Source: Candidatus Palauibacter scopulicola
GTDB lineage: Bacteria > Gemmatimonadota > Gemmatimonadetes > Palauibacterales > Palauibacteraceae
Length of the DNA stretch: 64,000 bases
Direction of reading: 5' to 3'
NCBI RefSeq assembly: GCF_947581915.1
Contig: NZ_CANPWG010000021.1
Span: forward strand, 124,001 to 188,000
How positions within the stretch are numbered: position 1 is the first letter of the stretch; every line of letters begins with the position of its first letter. Made by a program: the position numbers and the translations under genes. Of this stretch, positions 1 through 8,153 are shown in pieces. The notes beneath the pieces are model-generated. The model ran no database searches. It had not been told where the DNA came from and worked only from the letters and a program-made list of their open reading frames with translations.

Positions 1-1245
1 GGGCGCTCCAACCGCCGCGAGCGCTCCGTCCGCGACCACCAGTCCGCCGAAACGGTCGCGCTCCACCGTCTCTTCGCGAGGGAGGGCGATGCGGCGCGGC
101 CGCCGGGGAAGGGTGCCGTCCGCTTCGGCCTCGTAGACCAGGACGGCACCGGTCTCGTTCTCGCGCTCCGTTGGCGCGCCCACCCACACGTCGGGTCCGG
201 AGAAGGCGACCGCCGCGCCGAAGCGGTCGCCCTCTGCGCCGCCTTCGAGCACTATCCGCTCCTCGGCCACCCACGAACCGGAGCCGACCTCCCAGGCGTA
301 CACGAGGACCGCCCCGCGATCGGCGTCCGCGCCCGGCGCGCCGATCAGAAGCCGGTCGCCCTCTGCGGAGAGCGCGATACCGAAGCCGGAGCCCGCGCCT
401 TCCGCCGACCCTATCGATCCGGTTTCCGTCCAGCCGTCCCCACTCAGGTCGAAGCGGTAGACGCGGCCCGTCCCCTCGCGGCTCTCGCCCCGGGCCTCGC
501 CGCCTCCCTCGATCCGCGGACCCCAGCCCGGAGCACCGACGAGCAAGCCGCGTTCCGTGAAGGCCACCACCGCTCCGAAGCGGTCGCCCGGGCCGCCGCC
601 CGAAGGGCGCAACTCCGTCCGCTTCGTCCACCGGCCGTCGGCGCCGCGCCGGTACGCGTGGATCGTGCCCGCCGCACCGGCATCGTCCCGGACGTCCGGC
701 CCTCCTCCGCCCGGACCATCGGCCGGGTCGGGCGTGCCCACCATCAGCCACTCGCCCTCCGCCGCCAGCGCCAATCCGAAGTCGGTCCCGCAATAGCCGT
801 CGAAGCGGCAGTCCGGTGAAAGACCGCGGACCTCATCGGCCGTGATCGCGTCCCGCCATACCCATCCGCCGCCCTCGCCACGCCCGAAGATCTGGATGCC
901 GGTCCCGCGCATGCCGACGAAGAGATGGTCGCCGGCGGCGGCCAGCACCGTGCCAAAGCCATCGGCGATCTCGGGGTCCGGCCCGCGAATCACGCCGGAC
1001 TCCATCCACCCCTCCTCTCCTCTTGTGTACACATACACGGCACCGGGGCGGAAGTTGGTGGTCGGCTCGGCTACGAGGAGCTCGCCTTCGTGGATCAGCA
1101 CCGAGTGGCCGAACGAGCCCGACTGGCCCGCGACCGGAGTGCCGGCGAAGACGGCGGCGGCGCACGCGATCACGAAGAGCAGGGCGGGCTGCGGCGTGGC
1201 GGGACGGAGGGCGGCGGCGAGGCGCGCGGGGCTCGATGGGGTCAT
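1..1245 (-). CDS. Secreted FG-GAP repeat protein, N-terminal part (3' end outside window)
   Basis: The frame is open from an ATG at 1245 to base 1, giving 415 residues; the C-terminus lies beyond the window. Residues about 15-40 form a signal peptide ending near VAGQ. The rest is a series of roughly 60-residue FG-GAP-like blades with repeated cores such as LFVGMRG, LMVGTPDP, VGAPGWG and LLIGAPGAD, each followed by an aromatic strand such as GAVYVYTRG. This resembles the N-terminal half of the proteins at 18920-21304 and 24395-26872. It may therefore continue into a choice-of-anchor B (LVIVD) half, but that part is not visible. It follows the CRTAC1 gene on the same strand after 110 bases and probably shares its transcript. 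An AGGAG lies upstream of the start. Function is unknown; it is probably an extracytoplasmic beta-propeller. Confidence 0.8.
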   Translation of the reverse strand, partial: MTPSSPARLAAALRPATPQPALLFVIACAAAVFAGTPVAGQSGSFGHSVLIHEGELLVAEPTTNFRPGAVYVYTRGEEGWMESGVIRGPDPEIADGFGTVLAAAGDHLFVGMRGTGIQIFGRGEGGGWVWRDAITADEVRGLSPDCRFDGYCGTDFGLALAAEGEWLMVGTPDPADGPGGGGPDVRDDAGAAGTIHAYRRGADGRWTKRTELRPSGGGPGDRFGAVVAFTERGLLVGAPGWGPRIEGGGEARGESREGTGRVYRFDLSGDGWTETGSIGSAEGAGSGFGIALSAEGDRLLIGAPGADADRGAVLVYAWEVGSGSWVAEERIVLEGGAEGDRFGAAVAFSGPDVWVGAPTERENETGAVLVYEAEADGTLPRRPRRIALPREETVERDRFGGLVVADGALAAVGAP

Positions 1246-1355
1246 CGCGGACGGTCTCCTGGAGGCGGGTCTTGGCGGACGAATGATCGGTTTCGGACGG
1301 CGCTCGCGCCAGATGCCATCGCCCTCGCGACGGCCGCCGCCGCGCCGGCGGAAGG

Positions 1356-3152
1356 CTACTCGCGGATTGTGAGTGCCGCGCCCGCCTCAACGGGTCCGGT
1401 GACGGTTCGGGCACCTCCGGGCCAGACGACGACGACGCTGTCCGCCCGCGGCGCCCCGCCCAGGCCCGCGAGCACAGGGTTCGCCTCGGACTGCGAGAGA
1501 TACGACGAGGCGGTCGAGACCACGAACCGCTGCGCCACGTCGCCCACGAACACCCGCACCGTCGCCCCGACCGCGCCGAGATTCGGCGCCGCCCCCTCCA
1601 GGCGCAACCGCACCCAGCCCGGACCGGGCTCAAGATCGTTCCGGAAGAGCTTCGCCGCCCCGCCGTTCGTCGAGATCACCAGGTCGAGATCCCCGTCGCG
1701 GTCGTAGTCGAAGGTCGCCACCCCGCGCGCCACGATCGGCTCGTCGAATCCCCCGCCCGCCATGGCGCCGGCGTCGATGAACCCCCCGCGCCCGTCGTTC
1801 CGGAACAACTGCGGCGGCTGCGCGAAGGTCACGTCCCCCTGGATCGCCTCGATCTCCGGCTCGATGTGGCCGTTCCCGAGCACGAGATCCACGTAGCGGT
1901 CGAGATCGAAGTCCGCGAAGCGGAGCCCGAACGTGAGCGGCAGGAGCGTCGACCGCGTGAGCCGCGCCGACCCGGCCAGGTCCTGGAACAGCCCCGCCTG
2001 GATCTGCGTGAACAGCGACACGGGCTCGTTCGAGAAGTTGCCGATCGCGATCGAGAGTTGCCCCCGGTTGAGGATGTCCCCGACGTCGACCCCCATCCCG
2101 GCCCGCGCCCGGCCGAACTCGTCGAAGGCGACCCCCGCATCGAGCGCCACGTCGGCGAAAGTCCCGTCTCCCTCGTTCCGATAGAGGAAGTTCTGGTAGG
2201 TGTCGTTCGCGATCGCGACGTCCGGGAGGCCGTTCCCGGTGAAGTCGTCGATCACGATGCCGAGCGATTTCCCCTCGGGGTTCTCGAGGCCGGATTCGGC
2301 CGTCACGTCCCGGAAGCGCCGCGCGGAGGTCCGGGCCGCCGCGCCCGGAACCGAGGAGCCGCCGACCCCCGCCGAGGCCGGCTCGTTCCGCAGGAGGCGG
2401 CAGGACTCGCCGTTGTATTCCTCGGGGGTCGCATAGGATTTATTCACCCCATCGCGGGTGAAGAAGAGGTCGGTCTCCGGCGTCCAGTCCACGTAGTTGC
2501 AGACGAGGAGGTCGAGCCAGCCGTCCCCGTCGGCGTCGAACCAGGCCGAAGCCGTGGACCAGGCGGGATCCGTCGCGTCCGGCGCGTTCCCCGCCGTACC
2601 GGTCTCCGAGGTCACGTCGGTGAATCGTCCCCCGTCGTTCCGGTACAGCCGGTTGTCCCCGACCGCCGTCACGTAGAGGTCCGTGTCCCCGTCCGCGTCG
2701 TAGTCGGCCGCCGCCCCGCCCATGCCGTAGAGGGGCCGGTCGAGGCCGGCCTCGCGCGTGACGTCGCGGAACGTCCCATCCCCGAGATTCCGCAGGAGCA
2801 TGGACCGGGCGCCCCGGTCCTCCGCGCGCCCCTCCCAGCCCGTGCTGTTCACGAAGAAGAGGTCGGGCCAGCCGTCGCCGTCGTAGTCGAGCACGACGAC
2901 GCCGCTCCCCATGGTCTCGGGCATCCACTTCTCGCCGAAGGCGCCTGTGGCGTGGACGAAGTCGATCCGCGCCGCCGCCGTGACGTCCGTGAAACGGATC
3001 GACGTCGTCGCGTCGCTGCCCTCGCGCGCCGTGAAGCTCGGGCGCGTCTGGGTATAGGAGGGCGCCTCCGCGTCCTCGGATTCGTCGGGACCGCAGGCCG
3101 TCGCCGCCGCGAGGAGGCCGATCGAGAGGGGTCCGGCGCGGCGAGCGTTCAT
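1356..3152 (-). CDS. CRTAC1-like lipoprotein with VCBS/FG-GAP repeats and C-terminal ASPIC/UnbV domain
   Basis: 598 residues. The start at 3152 is chosen because ATG overlaps the upstream stop (ATGA) and is followed by a lipoprotein signal with lipobox cysteine at about residue 20 (ATAC). Residues about 50-480 hold VCBS/FG-GAP repeats with calcium-binding loops of the DYDGDGWPDLF type (DYDADGDTDLY, DADGDGWLDLL, DFDLDRYVDLV, DYDRDGDLDLV). The last ~80 residues match ASPIC/UnbV (NLGAVGATVRV ... VVVVWPGG). Proteins of this family are extracytoplasmic and of unknown biochemical role. They are often encoded beside TPR or multiheme proteins, as here, where the partner is the pentaheme cytochrome immediately upstream. 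The open frame runs on upstream of the true start, but that part lies antisense to codons of the cytochrome gene and is not credible as protein. Confidence 0.9.
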   Translation of the reverse strand: MNARRAGPLSIGLLAAATACGPDESEDAEAPSYTQTRPSFTAREGSDATTSIRFTDVTAAARIDFVHATGAFGEKWMPETMGSGVVVLDYDGDGWPDLFFVNSTGWEGRAEDRGARSMLLRNLGDGTFRDVTREAGLDRPLYGMGGAAADYDADGDTDLYVTAVGDNRLYRNDGGRFTDVTSETGTAGNAPDATDPAWSTASAWFDADGDGWLDLLVCNYVDWTPETDLFFTRDGVNKSYATPEEYNGESCRLLRNEPASAGVGGSSVPGAAARTSARRFRDVTAESGLENPEGKSLGIVIDDFTGNGLPDVAIANDTYQNFLYRNEGDGTFADVALDAGVAFDEFGRARAGMGVDVGDILNRGQLSIAIGNFSNEPVSLFTQIQAGLFQDLAGSARLTRSTLLPLTFGLRFADFDLDRYVDLVLGNGHIEPEIEAIQGDVTFAQPPQLFRNDGRGGFIDAGAMAGGGFDEPIVARGVATFDYDRDGDLDLVISTNGGAAKLFRNDLEPGPGWVRLRLEGAAPNLGAVGATVRVFVGDVAQRFVVSTASSYLSQSEANPVLAGLGGAPRADSVVVVWPGGARTVTGPVEAGAALTIRE

Positions 3153-6100
3153 CGACCTCCGCCGCCGCGCGCCGGACGGTCGGGGGACGCCGCGCCTCCC
3201 GCCGAACGATCCGCGGACGCCGCGCCTCCCGCCGGTGCGATCGGCCGCAGTTCGTGCGTGCGGATATCCTGTGCCATCAGGTTCACGCCGGGGTTCTCCG
3301 CCCTGTAGGCCCTCGTGATCGCCTGCGCCGCCTCGTCGATCCGGTAACGCTCGAACGCCGCCTCGCCCAGCGCGGCTTCCTCGTCGCGCCCCAGCGCCCG
3401 CAGGCTGAGCATGCGGCTGTAGTGCGCCTGCCGGTGCTCGGGATCGATGGCCAGCGTCCGGTCGAACGCCTCGACCGCCGCCTCGTACCGCTGGGCAAGG
3501 TATCGCGTCCGCCCCAACTGGAACCAAGCCTCGCGGTCCTCCGGGAAGGCGTCGAGCACCGCCAGGTACGCAGCCTCGGAGGCATCGTACGCGCCGTCCT
3601 CCTGGTGCGCGCCGCCCCACACCCAGGCCACGCGCGGGTTGCCCGCTTCGATGGTTTCGGCCCGCTCGAGGTTGTCGAACGCGTCGTCGAGGTTGCCGGC
3701 GATGAGCGCCATGCGGGCCAGGTTGAGCGGCCCGTCCACGCGGTCCGGGAAGAACTCCGCCACGCGCTCGAAGGGGCGCTCGGCGAGCCGGTCGTTCCCC
3801 TCCATGAGGAGTGCGATCCCGTAGTCGTTGTAGCGGACCCAGATCTCCTCGTCCTGTTCCTCGGTCGAGACCGGGTCCACGCGGCCGCCCACCCCGATCG
3901 TGACCTCGTCGCGGGCGATCTCGGTGATCGGCAGCTCCGGGACGTCGTCGAACTCCGCGAACCCCTGCGGGTTGGCGCCGAACGCGAACTCCGTGTAGGC
4001 CCGGTCGAACTTCCGCCACAGGAGCCGCGCCCGCGCCGTCAGCGAACCCTCGGGCAGGTCGGGCGGCAGCGTGATCCGGTAGTGGGCGACGTCCGCGCTC
4101 CCGGGGCCGATCACGTTCACCGCGGCGGTCACGTGAATGTCCTGCGCGTTCCGCTTCTGGATGGGGCGCCCCTCGCGGTCGAGGATCACCGACTTGAAGA
4201 AGTGCGCCATCGGATCGAGGTATCCGTCCGCGCCGATCTCGCCGCTGATCGCGATCCGCCGCCCCTCGGCGTCCACCAGTTCGAACTCGAGCCAGCCCTC
4301 GTTGGAGTCGTTCGTCCCGCCGGGGAAGGTGTGGCCCACGCCCTGGTTCCGGACCACGACCTCGAACATGACCGTCTCCCCCGGAGACACGCTCGGAGGC
4401 GAGAGATCGAGCCCCATCTCGGGATCGTCGTTGGGACCCCGCCGGATGGCGAAGATGTCGACCCGCAGCTTCTCGTCCCGCAGGAACTCCTCGGTGCGGC
4501 GGATCGTCGCCGTGTCGCCGCGCAGGAAGGGGAGCGCCGTGTTCACGGCCAGGAACCGGTGTGAGCGCACCATTCCGTCCTCGGCCGAGACGTCGCCCAG
4601 CGGCGCCTCCTCCGGCGGCATGTGGCAGTCCTGGCACACGCGCGCGGCCGCGGGCAGGTAGAAGGTGCGCGACGCGTTCCGCGCCACCCCGCTGTCGTGC
4701 CACGCGTCGTACTCGTTCTGCCCCCGCAGCCAGCGGTAGTTATTCACCGGCTCCGTGAGGCTCACCTTGTGGCAGGTGGCGCAGAACTCCGACGTCGAAT
4801 GGACCGGCTTCAGGAGTTGCGCCATGTGGACGGAGGGCTTCGCCTTGAGCGCCGCGTCGTGCAGGTAGGCGCCGAGCGTCCCGGCCTCGGCCTCGGCGAA
4901 CAGGTAGGGGTCCTCCTGCTCGTCGGCGATGTTGTAGTTGCCGTTGCCCGTGTTGTCGTGGATGCGGTCGATCGCGTGGCAGGCGAGGCAGGTGAGCCCG
5001 GCCTGCGCCTCGACCGTGGCGGGATCGATCGGCGCGTCCATGGCGCCGGCGAGCATGAGCGCGGGATCGTGGCACCCGCTGCACCACTTGCTCTTCACGC
5101 GCCCGGCCGCGTCCGGCTCGAGCCCGAACTCCCGCAGGTGCGCGATCACCTCCGGCCCCGCCTCCAGCGACCCCTCCCGCATGTCCTCGATCGTCGCCGT
5201 ATAGAAGGGGTTGTTGAAGGAGGCGAAGCGGTGCGCGGACGTTGCCCACTGCGCCGTCACATCGGGGTGGCAGCGCACGCACTGGGTGGCGCCGATGAGT
5301 TCGTCCGCCGCGAACCCCCGCCGTTCCACCTCGGCGCGGACGCGCGCCGCGCGCTCCCGGGCCGCCTGCGCGGCGAGCTCTCCCGCTTCCGTGCGGGTGA
5401 TGATGCGGGAGGGCAGATACGTCCCCGTGCTCGTCGTGGTCGCGGCCGGGAAGAACGGACTCTCGGGCGGCACCAGGCCGGTCGGGACGAAGTCCGCATC
5501 GACGAAGCGCGAAACGTCGCGGTCGCGGCCTCCGGGGCCCTCGTTCAGACCCTGGGCGAGGGCGGCCTCGGCCTCCGGGGTGAGCTGCAGCCCGCGGTGG
5601 GTGAGGCTGTGCCACGCGACGAGAACGACGAGCACGGCGCCGGTGGCGAGCGCGAAGCGGCGGGCCCGCACACCCGGCGGACGCGCGTAGCTCACCAACC
5701 GGTGCCCGGCGTAGGCCGAGACGATGAGGACGGCGCTCCCCACGTGCGCCCACCACGCCCAGCTGTTCTCGCGGCTCGCCGCGGCGGTGAGGATGAAGAG
5801 TCCGGTGAGAACGAGGACGCCTCCCACGAGTCCCATCCCGATCCCCGTCAGGATCGAGGCGCGGTGCTTCCGCTTCCACACCGTCGGGAGGTGCGCGGCG
5901 AGGAACCCGAACATGATCGCGGCCAGCAGCAGCCCCACACCCGTGTGCGTGAGCACCATCGCCTGGAAGAGCTGGGGGAGCGAGTTCTCTCCCACCGCGA
6001 AGAACTCGAGCCCCAGCCCGTCCGCGAGCCGGTTCGCGAGCAGATAGAGCGTGTTCGCCAGCATGAACACGGCGACCCCGAGCCCGAACCGCAGCCAGCG

Positions 6101-6259
6101 CCGCTGCCCCGTCCCGAGGATGGAGCGCAGCACCGGCCGCCCCCGCCCGGCGTCGGCCCCGGAGCCGCCGGCCTCGTCGGCCACCCCGGCGCGGTCCGAC
6201 GCACCGGATCGGGCCGCGTTCGGCGCCCCCTCCTCCGTCTCCCGCCCGCGTCCATTCAT
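3149..6259 (-). CDS. Membrane-anchored pentaheme cytochrome c with TPR domain
   Basis: 1036 residues from ATG at 6259; an upstream in-frame start adds only a low-complexity leader. About five hydrophobic helices lie between residues 50 and 225. An extracytoplasmic multiheme region follows, with five CXXCH sites starting near residues 327 (CVRCH), 393 (CSGCH), 424 (CLACH), 493 (CATCH) and 542 (CQDCH). Then comes a beta-rich region (about 590-790) and TPR units (about 800-1000). Multiheme cytochromes of this kind carry electrons at the periplasmic face of the membrane, so a link to menaquinol oxidation or a terminal reductase is plausible, but no substrate can be read from the sequence. Its stop overlaps the start of the CRTAC1 gene (ATGA), so the two are probably translationally coupled and may form a complex. 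Confidence 0.88.
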   Translation of the reverse strand: MNGRGRETEEGAPNAARSGASDRAGVADEAGGSGADAGRGRPVLRSILGTGQRRWLRFGLGVAVFMLANTLYLLANRLADGLGLEFFAVGENSLPQLFQAMVLTHTGVGLLLAAIMFGFLAAHLPTVWKRKHRASILTGIGMGLVGGVLVLTGLFILTAAASRENSWAWWAHVGSAVLIVSAYAGHRLVSYARPPGVRARRFALATGAVLVVLVAWHSLTHRGLQLTPEAEAALAQGLNEGPGGRDRDVSRFVDADFVPTGLVPPESPFFPAATTTSTGTYLPSRIITRTEAGELAAQAARERAARVRAEVERRGFAADELIGATQCVRCHPDVTAQWATSAHRFASFNNPFYTATIEDMREGSLEAGPEVIAHLREFGLEPDAAGRVKSKWCSGCHDPALMLAGAMDAPIDPATVEAQAGLTCLACHAIDRIHDNTGNGNYNIADEQEDPYLFAEAEAGTLGAYLHDAALKAKPSVHMAQLLKPVHSTSEFCATCHKVSLTEPVNNYRWLRGQNEYDAWHDSGVARNASRTFYLPAAARVCQDCHMPPEEAPLGDVSAEDGMVRSHRFLAVNTALPFLRGDTATIRRTEEFLRDEKLRVDIFAIRRGPNDDPEMGLDLSPPSVSPGETVMFEVVVRNQGVGHTFPGGTNDSNEGWLEFELVDAEGRRIAISGEIGADGYLDPMAHFFKSVILDREGRPIQKRNAQDIHVTAAVNVIGPGSADVAHYRITLPPDLPEGSLTARARLLWRKFDRAYTEFAFGANPQGFAEFDDVPELPITEIARDEVTIGVGGRVDPVSTEEQDEEIWVRYNDYGIALLMEGNDRLAERPFERVAEFFPDRVDGPLNLARMALIAGNLDDAFDNLERAETIEAGNPRVAWVWGGAHQEDGAYDASEAAYLAVLDAFPEDREAWFQLGRTRYLAQRYEAAVEAFDRTLAIDPEHRQAHYSRMLSLRALGRDEEAALGEAAFERYRIDEAAQAITRAYRAENPGVNLMAQDIRTHELRPIAPAGGAASADRSAGGAASPDRPARGGGGR

Positions 6260-6405
6260 GCCCCGAACGAAACCGCAACCGCCGCGCCCGCGCAACCAAC
6301 ACCGGCCGCCAGCGAGCGAGAAGCCCGGCGTCGTTCGTTCGGACTCCCGGGCACGATAGGTTGCCTCCCTTCGCAGGTTCGTGATCCACAGGGAGAGACG
6401 TCGTG

Positions 6406-6582
6406 ATGAAGGATGAAACGCAGGCTCCGGACAGGTTCCCGGAGGGAGAGCCGTCGATCAAGAATGTGTTGATCGCGCTGGAGCGGGCGCAGGAGGTCGC
6501 GCTGGCCCGCGCCGAGGCGGTTCGGCGACGCGAGGCCGAGGCTGCGCAAGCAGAGAAGGTCCTGACCGCCCCTGAACGTTGA
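6406..6582 (+). CDS. Small charged helical protein, paralogue of the gene at 7965
   Basis: 58 residues, starting at ATG 6406 with a GGAGAG ribosome-binding site at 6391-6396. I recognise no family. The N-terminus carries QAPDRFPEGEPS; the rest is a predicted amphipathic, highly charged helix with EVALARAEAVRRREAEAA. The gene at 7965-8144 encodes a protein identical at about 38 of 45 aligned residues, and the two genes share a 33-base identical DNA stretch (6420-6452 and 7982-8014). The ATPase gene sits between them. Conservation of the reading frame in two copies that have diverged at synonymous sites argues for a real gene. Function is unknown; it might be a partner of the ATPase. Confidence 0.65.
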   Translation: MKDETQAPDRFPEGEPSIKNVLIALERAQEVALARAEAVRRREAEAAQAEKVLTAPER

Positions 6583-6658
6583 TTGGGGACCGAGACTCGA
6601 GGTTGTCGCTCGTCGCTGCAGCTTCTCCACGCCGCTCCGCTTGGAATTTATAGCAAGT

Positions 6659-6693
6659 TTAGCGATATTATCCCGTCAAGATAAACTCGCTAA
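6659..6693. promoter_or_regulatory. AT-rich inverted repeat upstream of the ATPase gene (candidate operator/promoter)
   Basis: Arms ttagcgatattatc (6659-6672) and gataaactcgctaa (6680-6693) pair at 12 of 14 positions around a 7-base spacer. The segment is strikingly AT-rich against its surroundings and ends 23 bases before the ATPase start. TTGGAA (6641-6646) and TATTAT (6666-6671) could serve as promoter hexamers, though their 19-base spacing is long. This suggests a protein-binding operator overlapping the promoter. Confidence 0.5.
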
Positions 6694-6716
6694 CCTTCGT
6701 ATAAACGGCGGCACCG

Positions 6717-7907
6717 ATGGATCCGATCCTCAACCCCTATTCTCCCGGCGCAGGGATGCCTCCACCCGAACTGGCGGGCCGGCAAGATCTCATGGATCGG
6801 ATCCGGATCGCGCTCGAGAGGGCGCGCATGCGTCGTCCCGCCAAGAGCGTGCTCGCAGTCGGCCTCCGGGGGGTCGGCAAGACCGTTCTCTTGCTGAAAT
6901 CCAGCGAGTACGCCGAGTCGAAGGGCATGCTGGTCACACGTGTCGAAGCGCCCGAGTCACGCTCGCTTCCTGCCCTGCTGGGACCGGGCCTCCGCCTGGC
7001 CATGATCCAGCTGGAAAAGAAGTCGCGCGCCAGCGAACTGGCGAGGCGCGCACTCCGGGGTCTGGCGGGGTTCGCCGGGGCCCTCAAGGTAAAGTACCAG
7101 GACATCGAATTCGGACTCGATCTCGACCCCGAGCCGGGTCTCGCGGACAACGGCGATCTCGAGCTTGACCTGCAGGCACTTCTGGAAGCCGTCGGGGAGG
7201 CCTGCGCGAGCGCGGATACGGGACTGGTCATGTTCGTGGACGAGCTCCAATACGTCGCCGAAGAGGAACTGGCGGCGCTGGTCGTCGCGCTGCACCGGGC
7301 CGCTCAACGCAGTCTTCCGATCACCCTCGTGGGGGCGGGGCTCCCGCAGTTGCGCGGCCGGATGGGTCGCGCCAAGTCCTATGCCGAGCGTTTATTCGAC
7401 TTTCCGGAGGTGGGTCCGCTGTCCGCGGAAGCCGCGTTAACGGCGATCATCAAGCCGGCCCGGGACCTGGGCGTGGATTTCCAGCCGGAAGCGGTCGACA
7501 TGATCCTTCGGGAGACCGAGGGATACCCCTACTTTCTCCAGGAATGGGGGAAGCACGTATGGGACGTGGCAGAAGAAACGCCGATCACGGCGAGCGATGT
7601 GCGGTCGGCGTCCGCAGCGGCCGTCGCGACGCTTGATGAGGGGTTCTTCATGGTGCGCTTCGATCGATCGACGCAAGCGGAGCGAAGATACCTCCGGGCC
7701 ATGGCCGAACTCGGTCCGGGACCACATCGCTCTGGGCAGATTGCCGCGGTGCTTGACCGGGACGTCACTTCGCTCGCACCCATGCGCGCCCAATTGATCT
7801 CAAAGGGAATGATCTGGAGCCCCAGCCACGGAGACACCGCGTTTACAGTTCCCCGTTTCGACCGTTTCATGCGGCGGATCCTGCCCGGAGACGATTGGCG
7901 TTCGTAG
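6717..7907 (+). CDS. AAA ATPase (archaeal-type, Orc1/Cdc6-like fold)
   Basis: 396 residues. Walker A is GLRGVGKT (Lys55) and Walker B is LVMFVDELQ (Asp175-Glu176). An Arg-containing stretch GRMGRAKSYAERL follows, then FPEVGPLS and a helical lid region typical of STAND/AAA_16 ATPases. The C-terminal 100 residues look like a winged helix (GQIAAVLDRDVTSLAPMRAQL, SKGMIW), which would bind DNA or a partner. Proteins of this solitary type are widespread in bacteria and archaea with no settled role. Two copies of a small charged gene flank it (6406-6582 and 7965-8144), and an inverted repeat lies just upstream, perhaps for autoregulation through the winged helix. The ATPase assignment is firm; the biological role is unknown. 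Confidence 0.88.
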   Translation: MDPILNPYSPGAGMPPPELAGRQDLMDRIRIALERARMRRPAKSVLAVGLRGVGKTVLLLKSSEYAESKGMLVTRVEAPESRSLPALLGPGLRLAMIQLEKKSRASELARRALRGLAGFAGALKVKYQDIEFGLDLDPEPGLADNGDLELDLQALLEAVGEACASADTGLVMFVDELQYVAEEELAALVVALHRAAQRSLPITLVGAGLPQLRGRMGRAKSYAERLFDFPEVGPLSAEAALTAIIKPARDLGVDFQPEAVDMILRETEGYPYFLQEWGKHVWDVAEETPITASDVRSASAAAVATLDEGFFMVRFDRSTQAERRYLRAMAELGPGPHRSGQIAAVLDRDVTSLAPMRAQLISKGMIWSPSHGDTAFTVPRFDRFMRRILPGDDWRS

Positions 7908-7964
7908 CCGCCCTGCGCGGGACGGGCCTCGGGCCGCTGAGATGATTTCACTTGGAGAAGCGCC

Positions 7965-8144
7965 ATGACGGAGGACCGGAGGCAGGCTCCGGACAGGTTC
8001 CCGGAGGGAGAGCCATCGGTGGAGAATGTCATGATTGCCCTCCGCCGCGCGCGGGAAGTGGCGCTGGCACGCGCGGCAGCCGTTCGGCGACGGGAAGCCG
8101 AGGCCGCGCGGGCCGAGAATGCGACATCCACCGCCGAGAACTGA
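7965..8144 (+). CDS. Small charged helical protein, paralogue of the gene at 6406
   Basis: 59 residues from ATG 7965, preceded by TTGGAGAAG (7952-7960) as ribosome-binding site. It repeats the pattern of the gene at 6406: QAPDRFPEGEPS, then NVMIALRRAREVALARA, then AVRRREAEAARAE, with a divergent tail. It lies 57 bases after the ATPase stop and only 9 bases before trxB, so it may be cotranscribed with both. No known family is recognised. The duplication around the ATPase could have arisen by tandem duplication or by insertion of the ATPase gene next to a repeat. Confidence 0.65.
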   Translation: MTEDRRQAPDRFPEGEPSVENVMIALRRAREVALARAAAVRRREAEAARAENATSTAEN

Positions 8145-8153
8145 TATGGAGCG

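Noticed and set aside
1356-4703. An open frame of 1115 codons spanning the CRTAC1 gene and part of the cytochrome gene on the minus strand.
   Set aside because: The upstream half is an out-of-frame Arg/Gly-rich reading of the cytochrome gene. The real start is the ATG at 3152 with a lipoprotein signal.
4622-6406. Long plus-strand open frame of 594 codons opposite the cytochrome gene.
   Set aside because: Composition (Arg, Val, Glu, Pro, no domains) is that of an antisense frame in GC-rich DNA, while the minus strand encodes five CXXCH sites.
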